A stretch of 64,000 bases of DNA from Candidatus Sabulitectum sp. (GTDB lineage: Bacteria; Fermentibacterota; Fermentibacteria; Fermentibacterales; JCC-6). The DNA is taken from positions 1 to 64,000 of the forward strand of contig JAIOSV010000016.1 of assembly GCA_021107435.1 (NCBI GenBank), written 5' to 3'. The notes under the pieces were generated by a model. The model was not told the DNA's origin. It searched no databases and saw nothing but the letters and a program-made list of their open reading frames with translations. The translations under genes and the position numbers were made by a program. Below, one piece after another: positions 7,872 to 16,845 of the stretch (positions are counted from its first letter, which is position 1; each line of letters starts with the position of its first letter).

Positions 7872-7890
7872 CAATCAGGTAAGGAAAACA

Positions 7891-7947
7891 GGAAACTGAT
7901 GAGTGTTGCCGGGAGCATATTCTGGAATAACAGCATAATCAGTTTCC
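7891..7947. repeat. Long-range inverted repeat in the kinase leader
   Basis: GGAAACTGAT (7891-7900) and ATCAGTTTCC (7938-7947) are exact reverse complements, 37 bases apart, downstream of the candidate promoter. They could fold the leader RNA into a stem or be two half-sites for a regulator. There is no evidence to choose. Confidence 0.4.
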
Positions 7948-7983
7948 AATCAGTTATTGGTCAAGCAGGGAGAATCAGTTCGA

Positions 7984-10599
7984 ATGACCGATTCTATACA
8001 GACACTGGAAAGCAAACTAAAATCGGCAACCGATAAGGAACGTATTGATCTTCTAATTGATCTTTCACTGAGAAATTTCAAAGTCTCTCCCGTTAAAGCC
8101 CGTTCCTATGCAGAAGAAGCCCTTAGTCTGTCAGCATCCAACGGCTCCAAACCCCTGAAAGCCAAAGCACTCAGAACACTTGGCAGAGCCTGCCTGGGGC
8201 AACTTGCTCATGCTGAAGCCCTGAAACACCTTCACAGCTCTCTTGCCATTTACGAGAAGCTTGATTCAAAACAAGGCATTGCCGAGGTACTTTGTAACAT
8301 CGGGCAGGTGTATCAATTAGGCGGAGAACAGGATAATGCTCTTGACTACCTTGGAAGAAGCGGGATGCTTTTTACAGAACTCGGTGACAGGAAACAGCTT
8401 GCCAACATCCTTAACTCAACGGGCCTGGCCCTTCTCAGCGCAAACAGAGATGAAGAAGCCCTGAAGTGCCTGACCGAATCACTTGAAATGGCTATCGAAG
8501 AGAATAATTCAAAAACAATCAGAAGCGCCACCAATAATCTTGGTATGCTCCATTACAGGAATGGTGACCTGGAAAAGGCTATTGTCTGCTTTGAGAAAGC
8601 TGCGAAACTCAGTAAGCAGGAGGGAGAACTGAGATCACTTGCGGGCAACTACATCAACATAGGCACAAGCAATGTTCAGCTTGGCAATTACATCAGCGCC
8701 CGGGAATATCTGGACAAAGGCCTTAAGCTGGCTGAACAGTCAGAAGCGCTGGATTTCATGATGCAGGGATACCATTCCCTCTGTGAGTTATACGAAAAGG
8801 AAGAAAATTTTGGAAAGGCACTTGAATGTCACAAGAAGATGAGCGAACTTGAAAGGAAGCTCTTTACTCTGGAGAAAAGTAAAACCATTGCCGGGATTAA
8901 GGCCAGATACCAGACAGAAAAAGCTGAGCAGAAAGCAGAGATACACCGCCTTAAAAACATAGAACTGGTCGAAAAGAAACAACTCATAGAGGCGCAGGCT
9001 GAATCGCTTCAAATAGCCTATGTGAAAATCAGTATCCACGAGGACGAACTAATCAAGAAGAACGTGGAGCTTGAAGAACTTCTTAAGGAAAAGAACAATT
9101 TCCTCAGCAGAATGGTAGAACACATCTCTGACGGAGTGATGATTGATGATCAGAAGAGCAGGATTCTTTACGCCAATGACCGTTTCCTGGAAATATTCGG
9201 TTACTCCCGGAATGACCTTCTGAATATGGATTCTTTCAAATGCATTACTCCTGAATGGAGAGAAAAAGTACAGCGTTACCGCACGCAGTACCTTGCTGGC
9301 GAAGACGTTCCAGACAGATTTGAGTTCGAAGGCCTTAAGAAAAGCGGACGCAGAATCTGGCTGGAGGTTGGTGTTGCTCCGGTTGAACGGGACGGCGTTT
9401 CTCAGGGCATCCAGTCTCTGGTGCGGGATATCACCAGTAGGAAGATACTTGAGGCTCAACTCCTGCAGTCGCAAAAACTTGATGCTGTCGGAAGACTGGC
9501 GGGAGGAATCGCGCACGACTTCAACAACCTGCTCACTGTGATAACGGGGCATACAGACTTCATTCTTTTAGATATCGCTGAAACCCATCCCATGTGGCCG
9601 GATGCTGAGGGAATAAGCAAAGCCGCCGACAGAGCCTCACTGCTCACTCAACAGCTTCTTGCATTCAGCAGACAGCAGATATTGCGGCCGAGACCCCTGA
9701 ACCTCAGCAAAATAGTCTCGGGGCTCCAGAGAATGCTGAGCAGGCTGTTGAGTGAGGACATCCGGATTGTCACATCCTTCCCGCAGGACGCAGGATGCGT
9801 TTTCGCCGATGAAAGCCAGATCGAACAGGTAATCGTAAATCTGGTGATAAACGCAAGAGACGCCATGAAATCAGGCGGCAAGCTCACTATTGAAGTTCGC
9901 GATCTTGATATTGACGAGCACTCACTGGTAATCAATCCTGATCTTCATCCGGGCCGGTACATGCAGCTCTCTATCGGCGACACCGGATGCGGAATGGACT
10001 CGGAGATACAGGCTCGTATCTTCGAACTTTTCTTTTCCACCAAACCTGGCGGAAAAGGCAGCGGTCTGGGTCTTGCCATGGTGTACGGCATAATTAAGCA
10101 GAGCGGTGGAGTTATTGAGGTAAGCAGTGAACCCGCTGTCGGCACAACCTTCATTGTGTACCTGCCCAGGGTTGAAGAAGAACACATTCAAGATGAAGAG
10201 CAGACTGTACAAAGCTCTGAATCGGGCAAGGGAGAGAACATCCTTCTGGTTGAGGATGATAAAGCCCTGAGAGACGTTGTTGAGCGATATCTTGCACGAG
10301 AGGGATACAAAGTGGTATCTGCCGAATCGGCGGAAGAAGCGTTAAAGCTTTGCAAAAACACCAGTGAAAAACTCCAGCTCCTTCTTACCGATATTGTATT
10401 GCCCGGCATCAACGGGGTAATGCTTGCTTCTCAGCTGAAAGAGACCGGATTTAACGGCCGGATCCTCTATATGACGGGCTACACGAAGAATGAGATTATC
10501 CCTGATGACATAAAAAAAGACGGCAAGCGGCTGCTGGAGAAACCATTCAGTCTTGCTACCCTTCACCAGAAGATAAGGAATTTACTGGATACAAGGTAA
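7984..10599 (+). CDS. TPR-PAS hybrid histidine kinase with receiver domain
   Basis: This protein of 871 residues (ATG 7984, AGGGAG upstream) has no membrane segment, so it is cytoplasmic. TPR repeats fill about residues 35-290 (AEALKHLHSSLAIYEKL and similar units). A charged coiled coil follows (290-365), then a PAS domain (about 370-485: ILYANDRFLEIFGYS). The kinase core is of the HDFNN type (LAGGIAHDFNNLL, phospho-acceptor His511), with an ATPase domain ending GSGLGLAMVYGIIKQSGG. A C-terminal receiver has Asp803 in LLTDIVLPG. Phosphate may pass from His511 to Asp803 and on to an unseen phosphotransfer protein. The signal is unknown; the TPRs suggest a protein partner. The start at TTG 7957 is a less likely alternative. 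Confidence 0.88.
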   Translation: MTDSIQTLESKLKSATDKERIDLLIDLSLRNFKVSPVKARSYAEEALSLSASNGSKPLKAKALRTLGRACLGQLAHAEALKHLHSSLAIYEKLDSKQGIAEVLCNIGQVYQLGGEQDNALDYLGRSGMLFTELGDRKQLANILNSTGLALLSANRDEEALKCLTESLEMAIEENNSKTIRSATNNLGMLHYRNGDLEKAIVCFEKAAKLSKQEGELRSLAGNYINIGTSNVQLGNYISAREYLDKGLKLAEQSEALDFMMQGYHSLCELYEKEENFGKALECHKKMSELERKLFTLEKSKTIAGIKARYQTEKAEQKAEIHRLKNIELVEKKQLIEAQAESLQIAYVKISIHEDELIKKNVELEELLKEKNNFLSRMVEHISDGVMIDDQKSRILYANDRFLEIFGYSRNDLLNMDSFKCITPEWREKVQRYRTQYLAGEDVPDRFEFEGLKKSGRRIWLEVGVAPVERDGVSQGIQSLVRDITSRKILEAQLLQSQKLDAVGRLAGGIAHDFNNLLTVITGHTDFILLDIAETHPMWPDAEGISKAADRASLLTQQLLAFSRQQILRPRPLNLSKIVSGLQRMLSRLLSEDIRIVTSFPQDAGCVFADESQIEQVIVNLVINARDAMKSGGKLTIEVRDLDIDEHSLVINPDLHPGRYMQLSIGDTGCGMDSEIQARIFELFFSTKPGGKGSGLGLAMVYGIIKQSGGVIEVSSEPAVGTTFIVYLPRVEEEHIQDEEQTVQSSESGKGENILLVEDDKALRDVVERYLAREGYKVVSAESAEEALKLCKNTSEKLQLLLTDIVLPGINGVMLASQLKETGFNGRILYMTGYTKNEIIPDDIKKDGKRLLEKPFSLATLHQKIRNLLDTR

Positions 10600-10642
10600 A
10601 GCTTAGTACCATTTATTGAATTGCGTACGATACTGAAAACTG

Positions 10643-10678
10643 AAACAGGGGAAGGAGTACTTGCTCTTTCCCCTGTTT
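10643..10678. terminator. Bidirectional rho-independent terminator
   Basis: AAACAGGGGAA (10643-10653) pairs with TTCCCCTGTTT (10668-10678), with A-rich and T-rich flanks on the two sides. It stands between two convergent genes, the hybrid kinase and the porin, and can serve both. An outer ACTGAAAA/TTTTCAGT pairing extends it. Confidence 0.75.
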
Positions 10679-10688
10679 TGCGCAATTT

Positions 10689-11744
10689 TCAGTAATCAAC
10701 TCCCAGTCTCAATATAATAACAGAGGAATCTTCGCTCTGCCCCTCGGGGGTAGCTGACGGGGCTTTGTACTCTGCGGTCACATAGCAGCCGGATGAACCC
10801 ACACCGGCTTTCACCCCGGTTGCAATCCAGGAGTATTTGTAGTCACCATTGTCCGCATTGCTGAATCTATCCCATTCCTGATACTGAAAATACGGTGTGA
10901 CGGAGGAAATTGATTCTGAGTCAAGCTGGAACAGGTATCCGGCCTGCGCGATCATTCCGGTATTCTCCACATCCTCCGCGGCCATGGTGCATCCGTCCAC
11001 TATCATCCCCGGGAGCAATCCGTTAATCTGGAAGTACTCTCCGCGAGCCATAAGCCCGCTGGACGAATAGTCGAGACCAAAACCGTATCTTTCTCCGTTT
11101 TCAAAACCTTCATTTTCCGGATTTATTTCCATTTCAAGAGCATTGTAAAAACCACCTGCGGTAAATCCCCGGACAGGTGTGTGATAAAACAGTGCCGCGT
11201 TGAAATCGTACTCATCCTTCATAGTACCGCCATTACCATTTCCGTAAAAAAGCTGAACTTCAGCGGAACCGGCATTCCCGGCAGAAAATTCGGTTCCGGC
11301 AATAAATCCCAGCGGGTGGCAGGAGGGTGAAACCGCCAGCCTGAACATTGGCTTTTCCATGGCCAGTGTGTATCCGCAATCCGTGCCCAGCTCAAACCCG
11401 CGTTCTACATGAGTCATACCCACACCAAACCTGAGTGCGCCGGGAGTAAGGTATACACCAGCCTCTTTCACAGACACGGTAAGACCTGATCCGGCGCAAC
11501 TTGCTACTCCCACTTCAGTCTCATATTCTACAAGTGGGTTGACATTTCCGCTGAGTCCAACTGAAACTTTTCTAACCAGAAGACGGTTACTGGCTATCTG
11601 GTAACATCCACTGGACGCATACGCGGAATCATTTGAGAAACTGACAAAGTCCATGATAACATTACCGCTGAAATCCGGCTGCTCAATTTCCAGAGCATGC
11701 GCTGAGAAAGCAATAGAAGCCGCAATTACGAGTACTGATCTCAT
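10689..11744 (-). CDS. Outer-membrane porin, OprP/O-like
   Basis: This 351-residue protein has a signal peptide ending near ALA/HALE and alternating beta-strand segments through to the terminal ILRLGVDY. Patterns such as VSFSNDSAYASSG, VEYETEVGVA, LRFGVGMTHVERGFEL, GLMARGEYFQING and ATGVKAGVGSSGCYVTAEYK resemble phosphate-selective porin O/P-type barrels. Three TTAG-N6-(C/T)TAA sites lie 18-113 bases upstream of the start, so it is probably controlled by the DtxR-family repressor and may pass a metal or its chelate (inference). The unusual cysteines (about seven) could form disulfides in loops. Confidence 0.75.
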   Translation of the reverse strand: MRSVLVIAASIAFSAHALEIEQPDFSGNVIMDFVSFSNDSAYASSGCYQIASNRLLVRKVSVGLSGNVNPLVEYETEVGVASCAGSGLTVSVKEAGVYLTPGALRFGVGMTHVERGFELGTDCGYTLAMEKPMFRLAVSPSCHPLGFIAGTEFSAGNAGSAEVQLFYGNGNGGTMKDEYDFNAALFYHTPVRGFTAGGFYNALEMEINPENEGFENGERYGFGLDYSSSGLMARGEYFQINGLLPGMIVDGCTMAAEDVENTGMIAQAGYLFQLDSESISSVTPYFQYQEWDRFSNADNGDYKYSWIATGVKAGVGSSGCYVTAEYKAPSATPEGQSEDSSVIILRLGVDY

Positions 11745-11761
11745 TGTGAATACCTTTCGTG

Positions 11762-11775
11762 TTAGATGCGTTTAA
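11762..11775. promoter_or_regulatory. DtxR/MntR-type operator, box E
   Basis: TTAGATGCGTTTAA lies 18-31 bases upstream of the porin start. It differs from box A by one base in the right arm. Confidence 0.5.
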
Positions 11776-11828
11776 CTATGGTCACCATCTGCTCGAACAT
11801 CAACTCGTCCATTAGTCTTTCGCTAATG

Positions 11829-11857
11829 TTAGTTCCACCTAACTTAGCGCCTTCTAA
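11829..11857. promoter_or_regulatory. Tandem DtxR/MntR-type operators, boxes F and G
   Basis: TTAGTTCCACCTAA (11829-11842) and TTAGCGCCTTCTAA (11844-11857) stand 15 bases apart centre to centre, 85-113 bases upstream of the porin start. A related ATTAG-N7-CTAAT repeat is at 11811-11827. Close spacing suggests cooperative binding on one stretch of the porin promoter. Confidence 0.55.
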
Positions 11858-11925
11858 CTTTTCTGTCAATAGCTGAACGGTCCAGTAAACTGCGTACGTG
11901 CTGATCGTCGAAAATGCTGCTGAGT

Positions 11926-13638
11926 TCAGTCAGCCAGAGGCAGTGTGAAGAGAAAGATGGAACCCTGATCAGGGATACTTGATACACTTATGGTTCCACA
12001 GTGGGCTTCAATAATGTGCCTGGTTATGGCAAGACCAAGACCGGTACCACCCATTTTTCTGGATCTTGAGTGGTCTACTACATAAAATCTTTCAAAGATT
12101 CTTGGAATAGCTTCCGGTGGAATACCCCGGCCAGTGTCAGATATCGCAAAGACTGCCTGATCGCCCCTTGTTGAGGCTCTAACTTCAATGGAGCCCGAGT
12201 CAGTGTACTTCAAAGCATTGTCTATGAGATTTACGAAAACCTGCTCAATCCGGTAGCGGTCGGCATTGATTTTTATATGTGATTTCGCCTGCACCAGAGA
12301 AATGGAAATCTTCTTTTCTTCTGCTCTTGATGCAAAGAGAGGCATGACAGTATCCAGTATCTCCGAAACCTGAATGCTCTCTATTCGGAGAAAGTCTGCA
12401 TCGCTCTCAACTTCACTGAGCGTCTGTATGTCTGCAACAAGCGCGATAAGGCGATCGGTGTTTCGCAGAATTACCTCAAGATAATGACCTGCTTCTCCTT
12501 TAACATCTTCCTTTAGTGTTTCTGCATAACCCTTAATTGCAGTAAGCGGCGTTCTCAGTTCATGGGAAACATTTGTAACGAAGTTTTTCTTCATTTCTGA
12601 AAGCTGAACCTCACGGGTGACGTCCCTGAAGGAGAACACAAAGTCTCCCGAGTCTTCAACCTCAGCCCGCGAATAAGCAATTGTTTTCTCTTCAAATCTT
12701 ATCATTCCTTCTGGAGAAGCATCAGACTGCTTAAATAGATCGGTAACCTCCGCGGGCATCTCTCTTTCGGAATTCCTGATGTTGAAGAGATTTCTGAAAG
12801 AATCATTCATAAGAAGCACAGAAGCCTCCTTTGACACAACAGCAACTCCCTCTATCATGGATTGAAGAATTGCACGGCTTCTGCTGTTGGTCCGGGAAAG
12901 ATCGCTGATGAGTCCTTCATTCTTTGCCAGTGTTTCATTCAGCGAGGAGGCAAGGCTGTTGTGCTCACGGGTGTACCCCGGAGCAGCCCGCGCGCCAAGA
13001 TCACCTCTTCGCACACGATCAGCCACATCGGCCAGGTTACTCATCGGATTCGCTATCCTTCTCGAAATTATCCATCCGCTGAGGAGAGCAGTGGCCAGGG
13101 CTATAAGCATTATGAAAAACATTTCCTTTACAATCGGACTCATGGCTGCGGAGTAGCTGTCAAAGAAAAGGCTGGTCCTTACGACAGCAATAATTGAGTC
13201 TCCGTCTGTTACCGGCACTGCCGTATAAAGCATTTCCCTGCCCAGGGTTTCGCTGAATCTTACAGATCGTCCCGGAACGCCACTAAATGCTGCTATTACC
13301 TCAACGCGTGTTCTGTGGTTCTCCATTTCACCGGGATCTTTTTCGCTGTCCGCGAAAACTGAACCATCCCTGCCAATGACGGTAATACGGGTCTCCATGT
13401 CAGGAGCAACTTCATTGACAAGCGAGTCCAGTGTGGAAGTTGTGGAGTCTGCTATGTGATTCTGAGCCATGGGAACAAGCGCATAGGCAGATCGTGTAAG
13501 ATCCTCCATTGCCCGTTCTCTGAAAGTCGATCTGAAAGTACTGAAAATAACCACGGATGTACCTGCAGTGAGAACTACAATAATCCATGCATATCCCCGC
13601 AGGATTGAGCTGAACAGAGACGGAACTGATCTCTTCAT
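11926..13638 (-). CDS. PhoR-like membrane sensor histidine kinase
   Basis: This 570-residue kinase has two membrane helices (about 15-36 and 170-190) that bracket a periplasmic sensor domain. A HAMP domain (RRIANPMSNLADVADRVRRGDLG), a PAS domain (about 255-335: AILQSMIEGVAVVSKEASV) and the HisKA/HATPase core follow: VTNVSHELRTPLTAIKGYAE with His359, then VFVNLIDNALKYTDSG and GTGLGLAITRHIIEAH. The start is ATG 13638, which overlaps the TGA of the response regulator (TGATG); the TTG at 13641 is less likely. It ends a run of polysaccharide genes, so it may sense envelope or phosphate state and control them (inference). Confidence 0.88.
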   Translation of the reverse strand: MKRSVPSLFSSILRGYAWIIVVLTAGTSVVIFSTFRSTFRERAMEDLTRSAYALVPMAQNHIADSTTSTLDSLVNEVAPDMETRITVIGRDGSVFADSEKDPGEMENHRTRVEVIAAFSGVPGRSVRFSETLGREMLYTAVPVTDGDSIIAVVRTSLFFDSYSAAMSPIVKEMFFIMLIALATALLSGWIISRRIANPMSNLADVADRVRRGDLGARAAPGYTREHNSLASSLNETLAKNEGLISDLSRTNSRSRAILQSMIEGVAVVSKEASVLLMNDSFRNLFNIRNSEREMPAEVTDLFKQSDASPEGMIRFEEKTIAYSRAEVEDSGDFVFSFRDVTREVQLSEMKKNFVTNVSHELRTPLTAIKGYAETLKEDVKGEAGHYLEVILRNTDRLIALVADIQTLSEVESDADFLRIESIQVSEILDTVMPLFASRAEEKKISISLVQAKSHIKINADRYRIEQVFVNLIDNALKYTDSGSIEVRASTRGDQAVFAISDTGRGIPPEAIPRIFERFYVVDHSRSRKMGGTGLGLAITRHIIEAHCGTISVSSIPDQGSIFLFTLPLAD

Positions 13639-14369
13639 CAATCAGGCTCACCTGCTCTGTAGCCAATACCTCTGACATTTTGAATCAATCCGGAAGCGCT
13701 GCCAAGCTTTTCTCTGATATTTCTGATATGAACATCAATAGTTCTTTCAAAAACAAACTTTTCGCCGCCCCAGAGAATACTCAAAAGTTTTTTACGGGAA
13801 AATACCTTCCCCCTGCCTTCAAGGAGAATTTTCAGAATTTTGAATTCTGTGGAAGTCATCTCCCTGTTTTCCCCATTCACTTTCAGTCTAAAGGTCTCAG
13901 TGTCCATCTCTATCGAGCCATACCGAATGATGATGTTCTGTCTCTGTGCCGATTTTTGTCGTCTCAAAACAGCTCTGATTCTTGCAACGAGTTCTCTGGG
14001 GCTGAATGGTTTTGTTACATAGTCATCAGCACCAAGTTCAAGTCCTGTCACTCGATCAGTTTCATGCCCCAGGGCTGTGAGCATTATAACCGGAAGGTCA
14101 GCGTACTTGTCTGATGTTCTTATTTGCCTGCATATATCAGTTCCCTGCATATCCGGAAGCATAATGTCCAGAATGCAAAGCGCAGGTTTTCTATCAGACG
14201 AAAGCCATTTGAAAAAGTCAGTACCGTTTTCAAAGGACACTGTGGAATAACCTGCCCTCTTGAGATGCAGTTTCACAAGCTCTCTGATGTCGGCTTCATC
14301 GTCCACAACAGCTATCAGTTGCCGTGTCTCCGGGCGGGACGTGCCTGTTATCGGCTGAGTTGCCTGCAC
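13638..14369 (-). CDS. PhoB/OmpR-family response regulator
   Basis: This 243-residue protein has a receiver domain at about 17-135 (IAVVDDEADIRELVK, phospho-acceptor Asp68 in LCILDIMLPD, Lys in DDYVTKPFSPREL) and a C-terminal winged helix at about 145-240 (EMTSTEFKILKILLEGRGKVFSRKKLL, VHIRNIREKLG). The start is GTG 14369, with GGAG about ten bases upstream, inside the last codons of the flippase gene; no later start leaves the receiver intact. It is the partner of the PhoR-like kinase that overlaps its 3' end. Confidence 0.88.
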   Translation of the reverse strand: MQATQPITGTSRPETRQLIAVVDDEADIRELVKLHLKRAGYSTVSFENGTDFFKWLSSDRKPALCILDIMLPDMQGTDICRQIRTSDKYADLPVIMLTALGHETDRVTGLELGADDYVTKPFSPRELVARIRAVLRRQKSAQRQNIIIRYGSIEMDTETFRLKVNGENREMTSTEFKILKILLEGRGKVFSRKKLLSILWGGEKFVFERTIDVHIRNIREKLGSASGLIQNVRGIGYRAGEPD

Positions 14370-15661
14370 TCTGCTGTCATCTCCCTTCTCCAGTGTGTGA
14401 TTGATAGAAGCATCACCGCAACGGTACCGGAAACAACTGCGGCCACCGTGGCCCAGGCCGCGCCGACTCCACCCATTCGGGGAATAAGGATAATGTTGAG
14501 TGTGACATTAACCACGGCCGACAGAAAAATACACCAGAAGGAATACTGTGGTTTATTCATTGCAGCGCTCACCGTTGAGAATATACTCCCGAAGGGTCTA
14601 ACTAGAGCAAGGCCACCAAGGATTGCCAGTATTGTCCAGTTCCCGGCGTACTTCCCGTGATAGATAAGATTAATTATCTCTCTGGGAAAGACCGTCAGAG
14701 CTACAACTACAGGCAGTTGAATCAGTTGAACAAGCCCGATTGCCTTCATGGATCTATTCATAACGGTTTTTCTTAATCCGCTGGTCCAGTCTCTTGATAC
14801 GGCAGGCAAAAGTACCATATTCGCGGCAGCGGAAACCATCACCACCATGGATGTAAGAGCCCTTGAGGCACTGTATGCCGCCACATCCTCCGGTGGAGCC
14901 AGCTTCCCAAGCATGAGAATATCTGTTCTTGTATAAACAAACCCCGCAAGACTTGTACCAAGCGAGTATGCCGCGAATTTAAGAACTCGGTTGAGCGCAG
15001 TTCTGTTTACCCCCGCCGCGGGTTCGAATATGCTTCTGGCACTCCAGGAATTCAGAAGAAATGCCCCCAGATTGGCAAAAGCAGTAGCCTTCAATACCTG
15101 CACTGCACCTGTAAGAGTTCCTGTGTAAATCAGCCATCCCACAATTCCTCCGCGAATAAGGAATGAGAGAAGATCAGCCCGCATTACCCTGACGGTATTT
15201 AATCTGGTAAGCAGGAGGTTTCTGGGAATGTGAGCCAGCGAACCGGTAATGACCACAAGAGCAATCACCGGTGTGATTCCCTTTAGCTGAATATCCGGGT
15301 AGAAGGAATCAAGACAGTCACCGAAGAGCAGAAGCACGGTGGAAAAAAGAATGCTGAAAACCAGGGTTACCAGCATGGCGGTATTGGCAGTCGCGGATGT
15401 TTCTCTGTTCTGCTTTTCACTGCCCAGTTTAAGAAGTGCCTGCAGTACAAACCCGCCGCCCAGCAACCCGGCAAACATCTCTATGGAACGGGCAAGGGCA
15501 TATGCGGCGTAGGCATCATCAGGAAGCTGTCTCGCTATGAGAATTGATATAACACCCCACAGAGCCAGTGACCCCTGGCTTACAAGAGCCGGAAGCCCCA
15601 GATTCAGGGTTCTATTTTTTTGCAGAACCATTCTTCCGCCTGCGGAACTGGTTCCTGACAT
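14348..15661 (-). CDS. Wzx-type polysaccharide flippase (last in the operon)
   Basis: This polytopic inner-membrane protein of 437 residues has about 12-14 helices and the MOP/polysaccharide-biosynthesis layout: LGLPALVSQGSLALWGVISILIARQL at the N-terminus, TRTDILMLGKLAPPEDVAAYSAS in the middle, and the conserved late segment PFGSIFSTVSAAMNKPQYSF. Such proteins move lipid-linked glycan units across the inner membrane. It overlaps the Wzz-like gene by 50 bases if the ATG at 15661 is used; ATG 15631 (MVLQKN) would shorten the overlap. A second flippase at 25634 suggests two export routes or two glycans. Confidence 0.8.
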   Translation of the reverse strand: MSGTSSAGGRMVLQKNRTLNLGLPALVSQGSLALWGVISILIARQLPDDAYAAYALARSIEMFAGLLGGGFVLQALLKLGSEKQNRETSATANTAMLVTLVFSILFSTVLLLFGDCLDSFYPDIQLKGITPVIALVVITGSLAHIPRNLLLTRLNTVRVMRADLLSFLIRGGIVGWLIYTGTLTGAVQVLKATAFANLGAFLLNSWSARSIFEPAAGVNRTALNRVLKFAAYSLGTSLAGFVYTRTDILMLGKLAPPEDVAAYSASRALTSMVVMVSAAANMVLLPAVSRDWTSGLRKTVMNRSMKAIGLVQLIQLPVVVALTVFPREIINLIYHGKYAGNWTILAILGGLALVRPFGSIFSTVSAAMNKPQYSFWCIFLSAVVNVTLNIILIPRMGGVGAAWATVAAVVSGTVAVMLLSITHWRREMTAECRQLSR

Positions 15662-16841
15662 CAGCCAGCACTCCCTTCACAAAAGGTCCTGATTCCGGAG
15701 AATCAAGCACAGACCTGAACCAGGTGAGGAAAGCTATCCAGATAATGCAGAGACTGAAAGCAATGAATACATGTGTCAGAACCATAACTGCCCTCTTGGG
15801 ATATGCTCTCAGGAATTCCGGCGTGGGAGGAACAATAATCTCTATAGTTGGGCTCTCTTTGGATTCTTCAATTCGCAGGCTCTCAAGCTCTTGGCGGAGA
15901 AAGAGATACACAGCACTTCTTGTCTCTATATTTACAACCAGTACTTCATACTCTCTTAAAAACCCCGGCATACTGTCCATTACCGGAAAAATGCTCAGCG
16001 AATCCCCCTCTGTAGATCGCACCCTTAGAGCATTCTCAAGATAGCGGTACTGAGCACTTGCCTGGGCATAAATTGCACTTCTGGGGGAAAGATTACCGGA
16101 GAGTCCTGACAAAACAGCTCCGGCTGAAACCATCTCACTTTCAATCGCAGCCATCACATCCATCATACTGGAAGCCTGCTGCTCCGGGAAGATAAGACCG
16201 CTCCTTGCTCTGAATTCCTCCATTGCGTTCCTTGAAGCCTCAAGGGAATCATACGCCAGAGCCAGAGCATACTCGGTATGAATGCGGCTTCTCCTGGATC
16301 TGCTGGTGATCAGAGTGGAGAGTTCCTCATTGGCAAACAGAATAATGTCATTCACCATCGCGGCAGCTTCTGTTCTTGAGCTTCCTTCTGCGGTTACGAA
16401 AATGATCCCCTCAGGGGAAAGAGATACGGAAAACCGCTCGCCAAATTTCTTTACAGCTCGTTCCATACTGACAGCTTTGTAGCGGCTGATAAGATCGTAC
16501 TTAAGAATTACCCTTTCCTGTATCCTTCTGGATCCGAGGATCTGTGTAGCCAGGGTAACATCAATCCCTGCCGGTTCTGGAAGCATTCCTGCGCCAAGTC
16601 CTGCCAGTCCGCCCATAGCGTCTCCCAGACCAAGCGCGCCAGCGGAAGCGGAAATGGAAGATGAAGTTGAGCCGGGGACAATAGCCGCGGACCATGCGCT
16701 CCACCGGGAAGCTCTGGTCAGGGCCCATGCGGATGACAACACCGCGACGATGAAGCAGAGAACAATGATCCTCCTGGCATTCATGGCCACCTGCCTGACA
16801 ACCTTGCCTGTGAATTTTTCCGAAAGAGCCTTATCTGCCAT
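15612..16841 (-). CDS. Wzz-like chain-length/co-polymerase protein
   Basis: This 409-residue protein has an N-terminal helix (IIVLCFIVAVLSSAWAL) and a C-terminal helix (MVLTHVFIAFSLCIIWIAFL) preceded by a Pro-rich stretch (IIVPPTPEFLRAYPKRA). That is the classic Wzz/PCP topology, with a large periplasmic coiled-coil domain between. There is no cytoplasmic tyrosine kinase domain. Its Gly/Ala/Ser-rich insert at about 55-90 is unusual. It controls chain length or links the polymerase to the Wza-like channel encoded next to it. Confidence 0.78.
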   Translation of the reverse strand: MADKALSEKFTGKVVRQVAMNARRIIVLCFIVAVLSSAWALTRASRWSAWSAAIVPGSTSSSISASAGALGLGDAMGGLAGLGAGMLPEPAGIDVTLATQILGSRRIQERVILKYDLISRYKAVSMERAVKKFGERFSVSLSPEGIIFVTAEGSSRTEAAAMVNDIILFANEELSTLITSRSRRSRIHTEYALALAYDSLEASRNAMEEFRARSGLIFPEQQASSMMDVMAAIESEMVSAGAVLSGLSGNLSPRSAIYAQASAQYRYLENALRVRSTEGDSLSIFPVMDSMPGFLREYEVLVVNIETRSAVYLFLRQELESLRIEESKESPTIEIIVPPTPEFLRAYPKRAVMVLTHVFIAFSLCIIWIAFLTWFRSVLDSPESGPFVKGVLADVRNQFRRRKNGSAKK

Positions 16842-16845
16842 AAAC

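Noticed and set aside
11811-11827. ATTAG-N7-CTAAT as an eighth metal box
   Set aside because: Its gap is seven bases instead of six, unlike all other boxes; it may be a weak site but is not counted.
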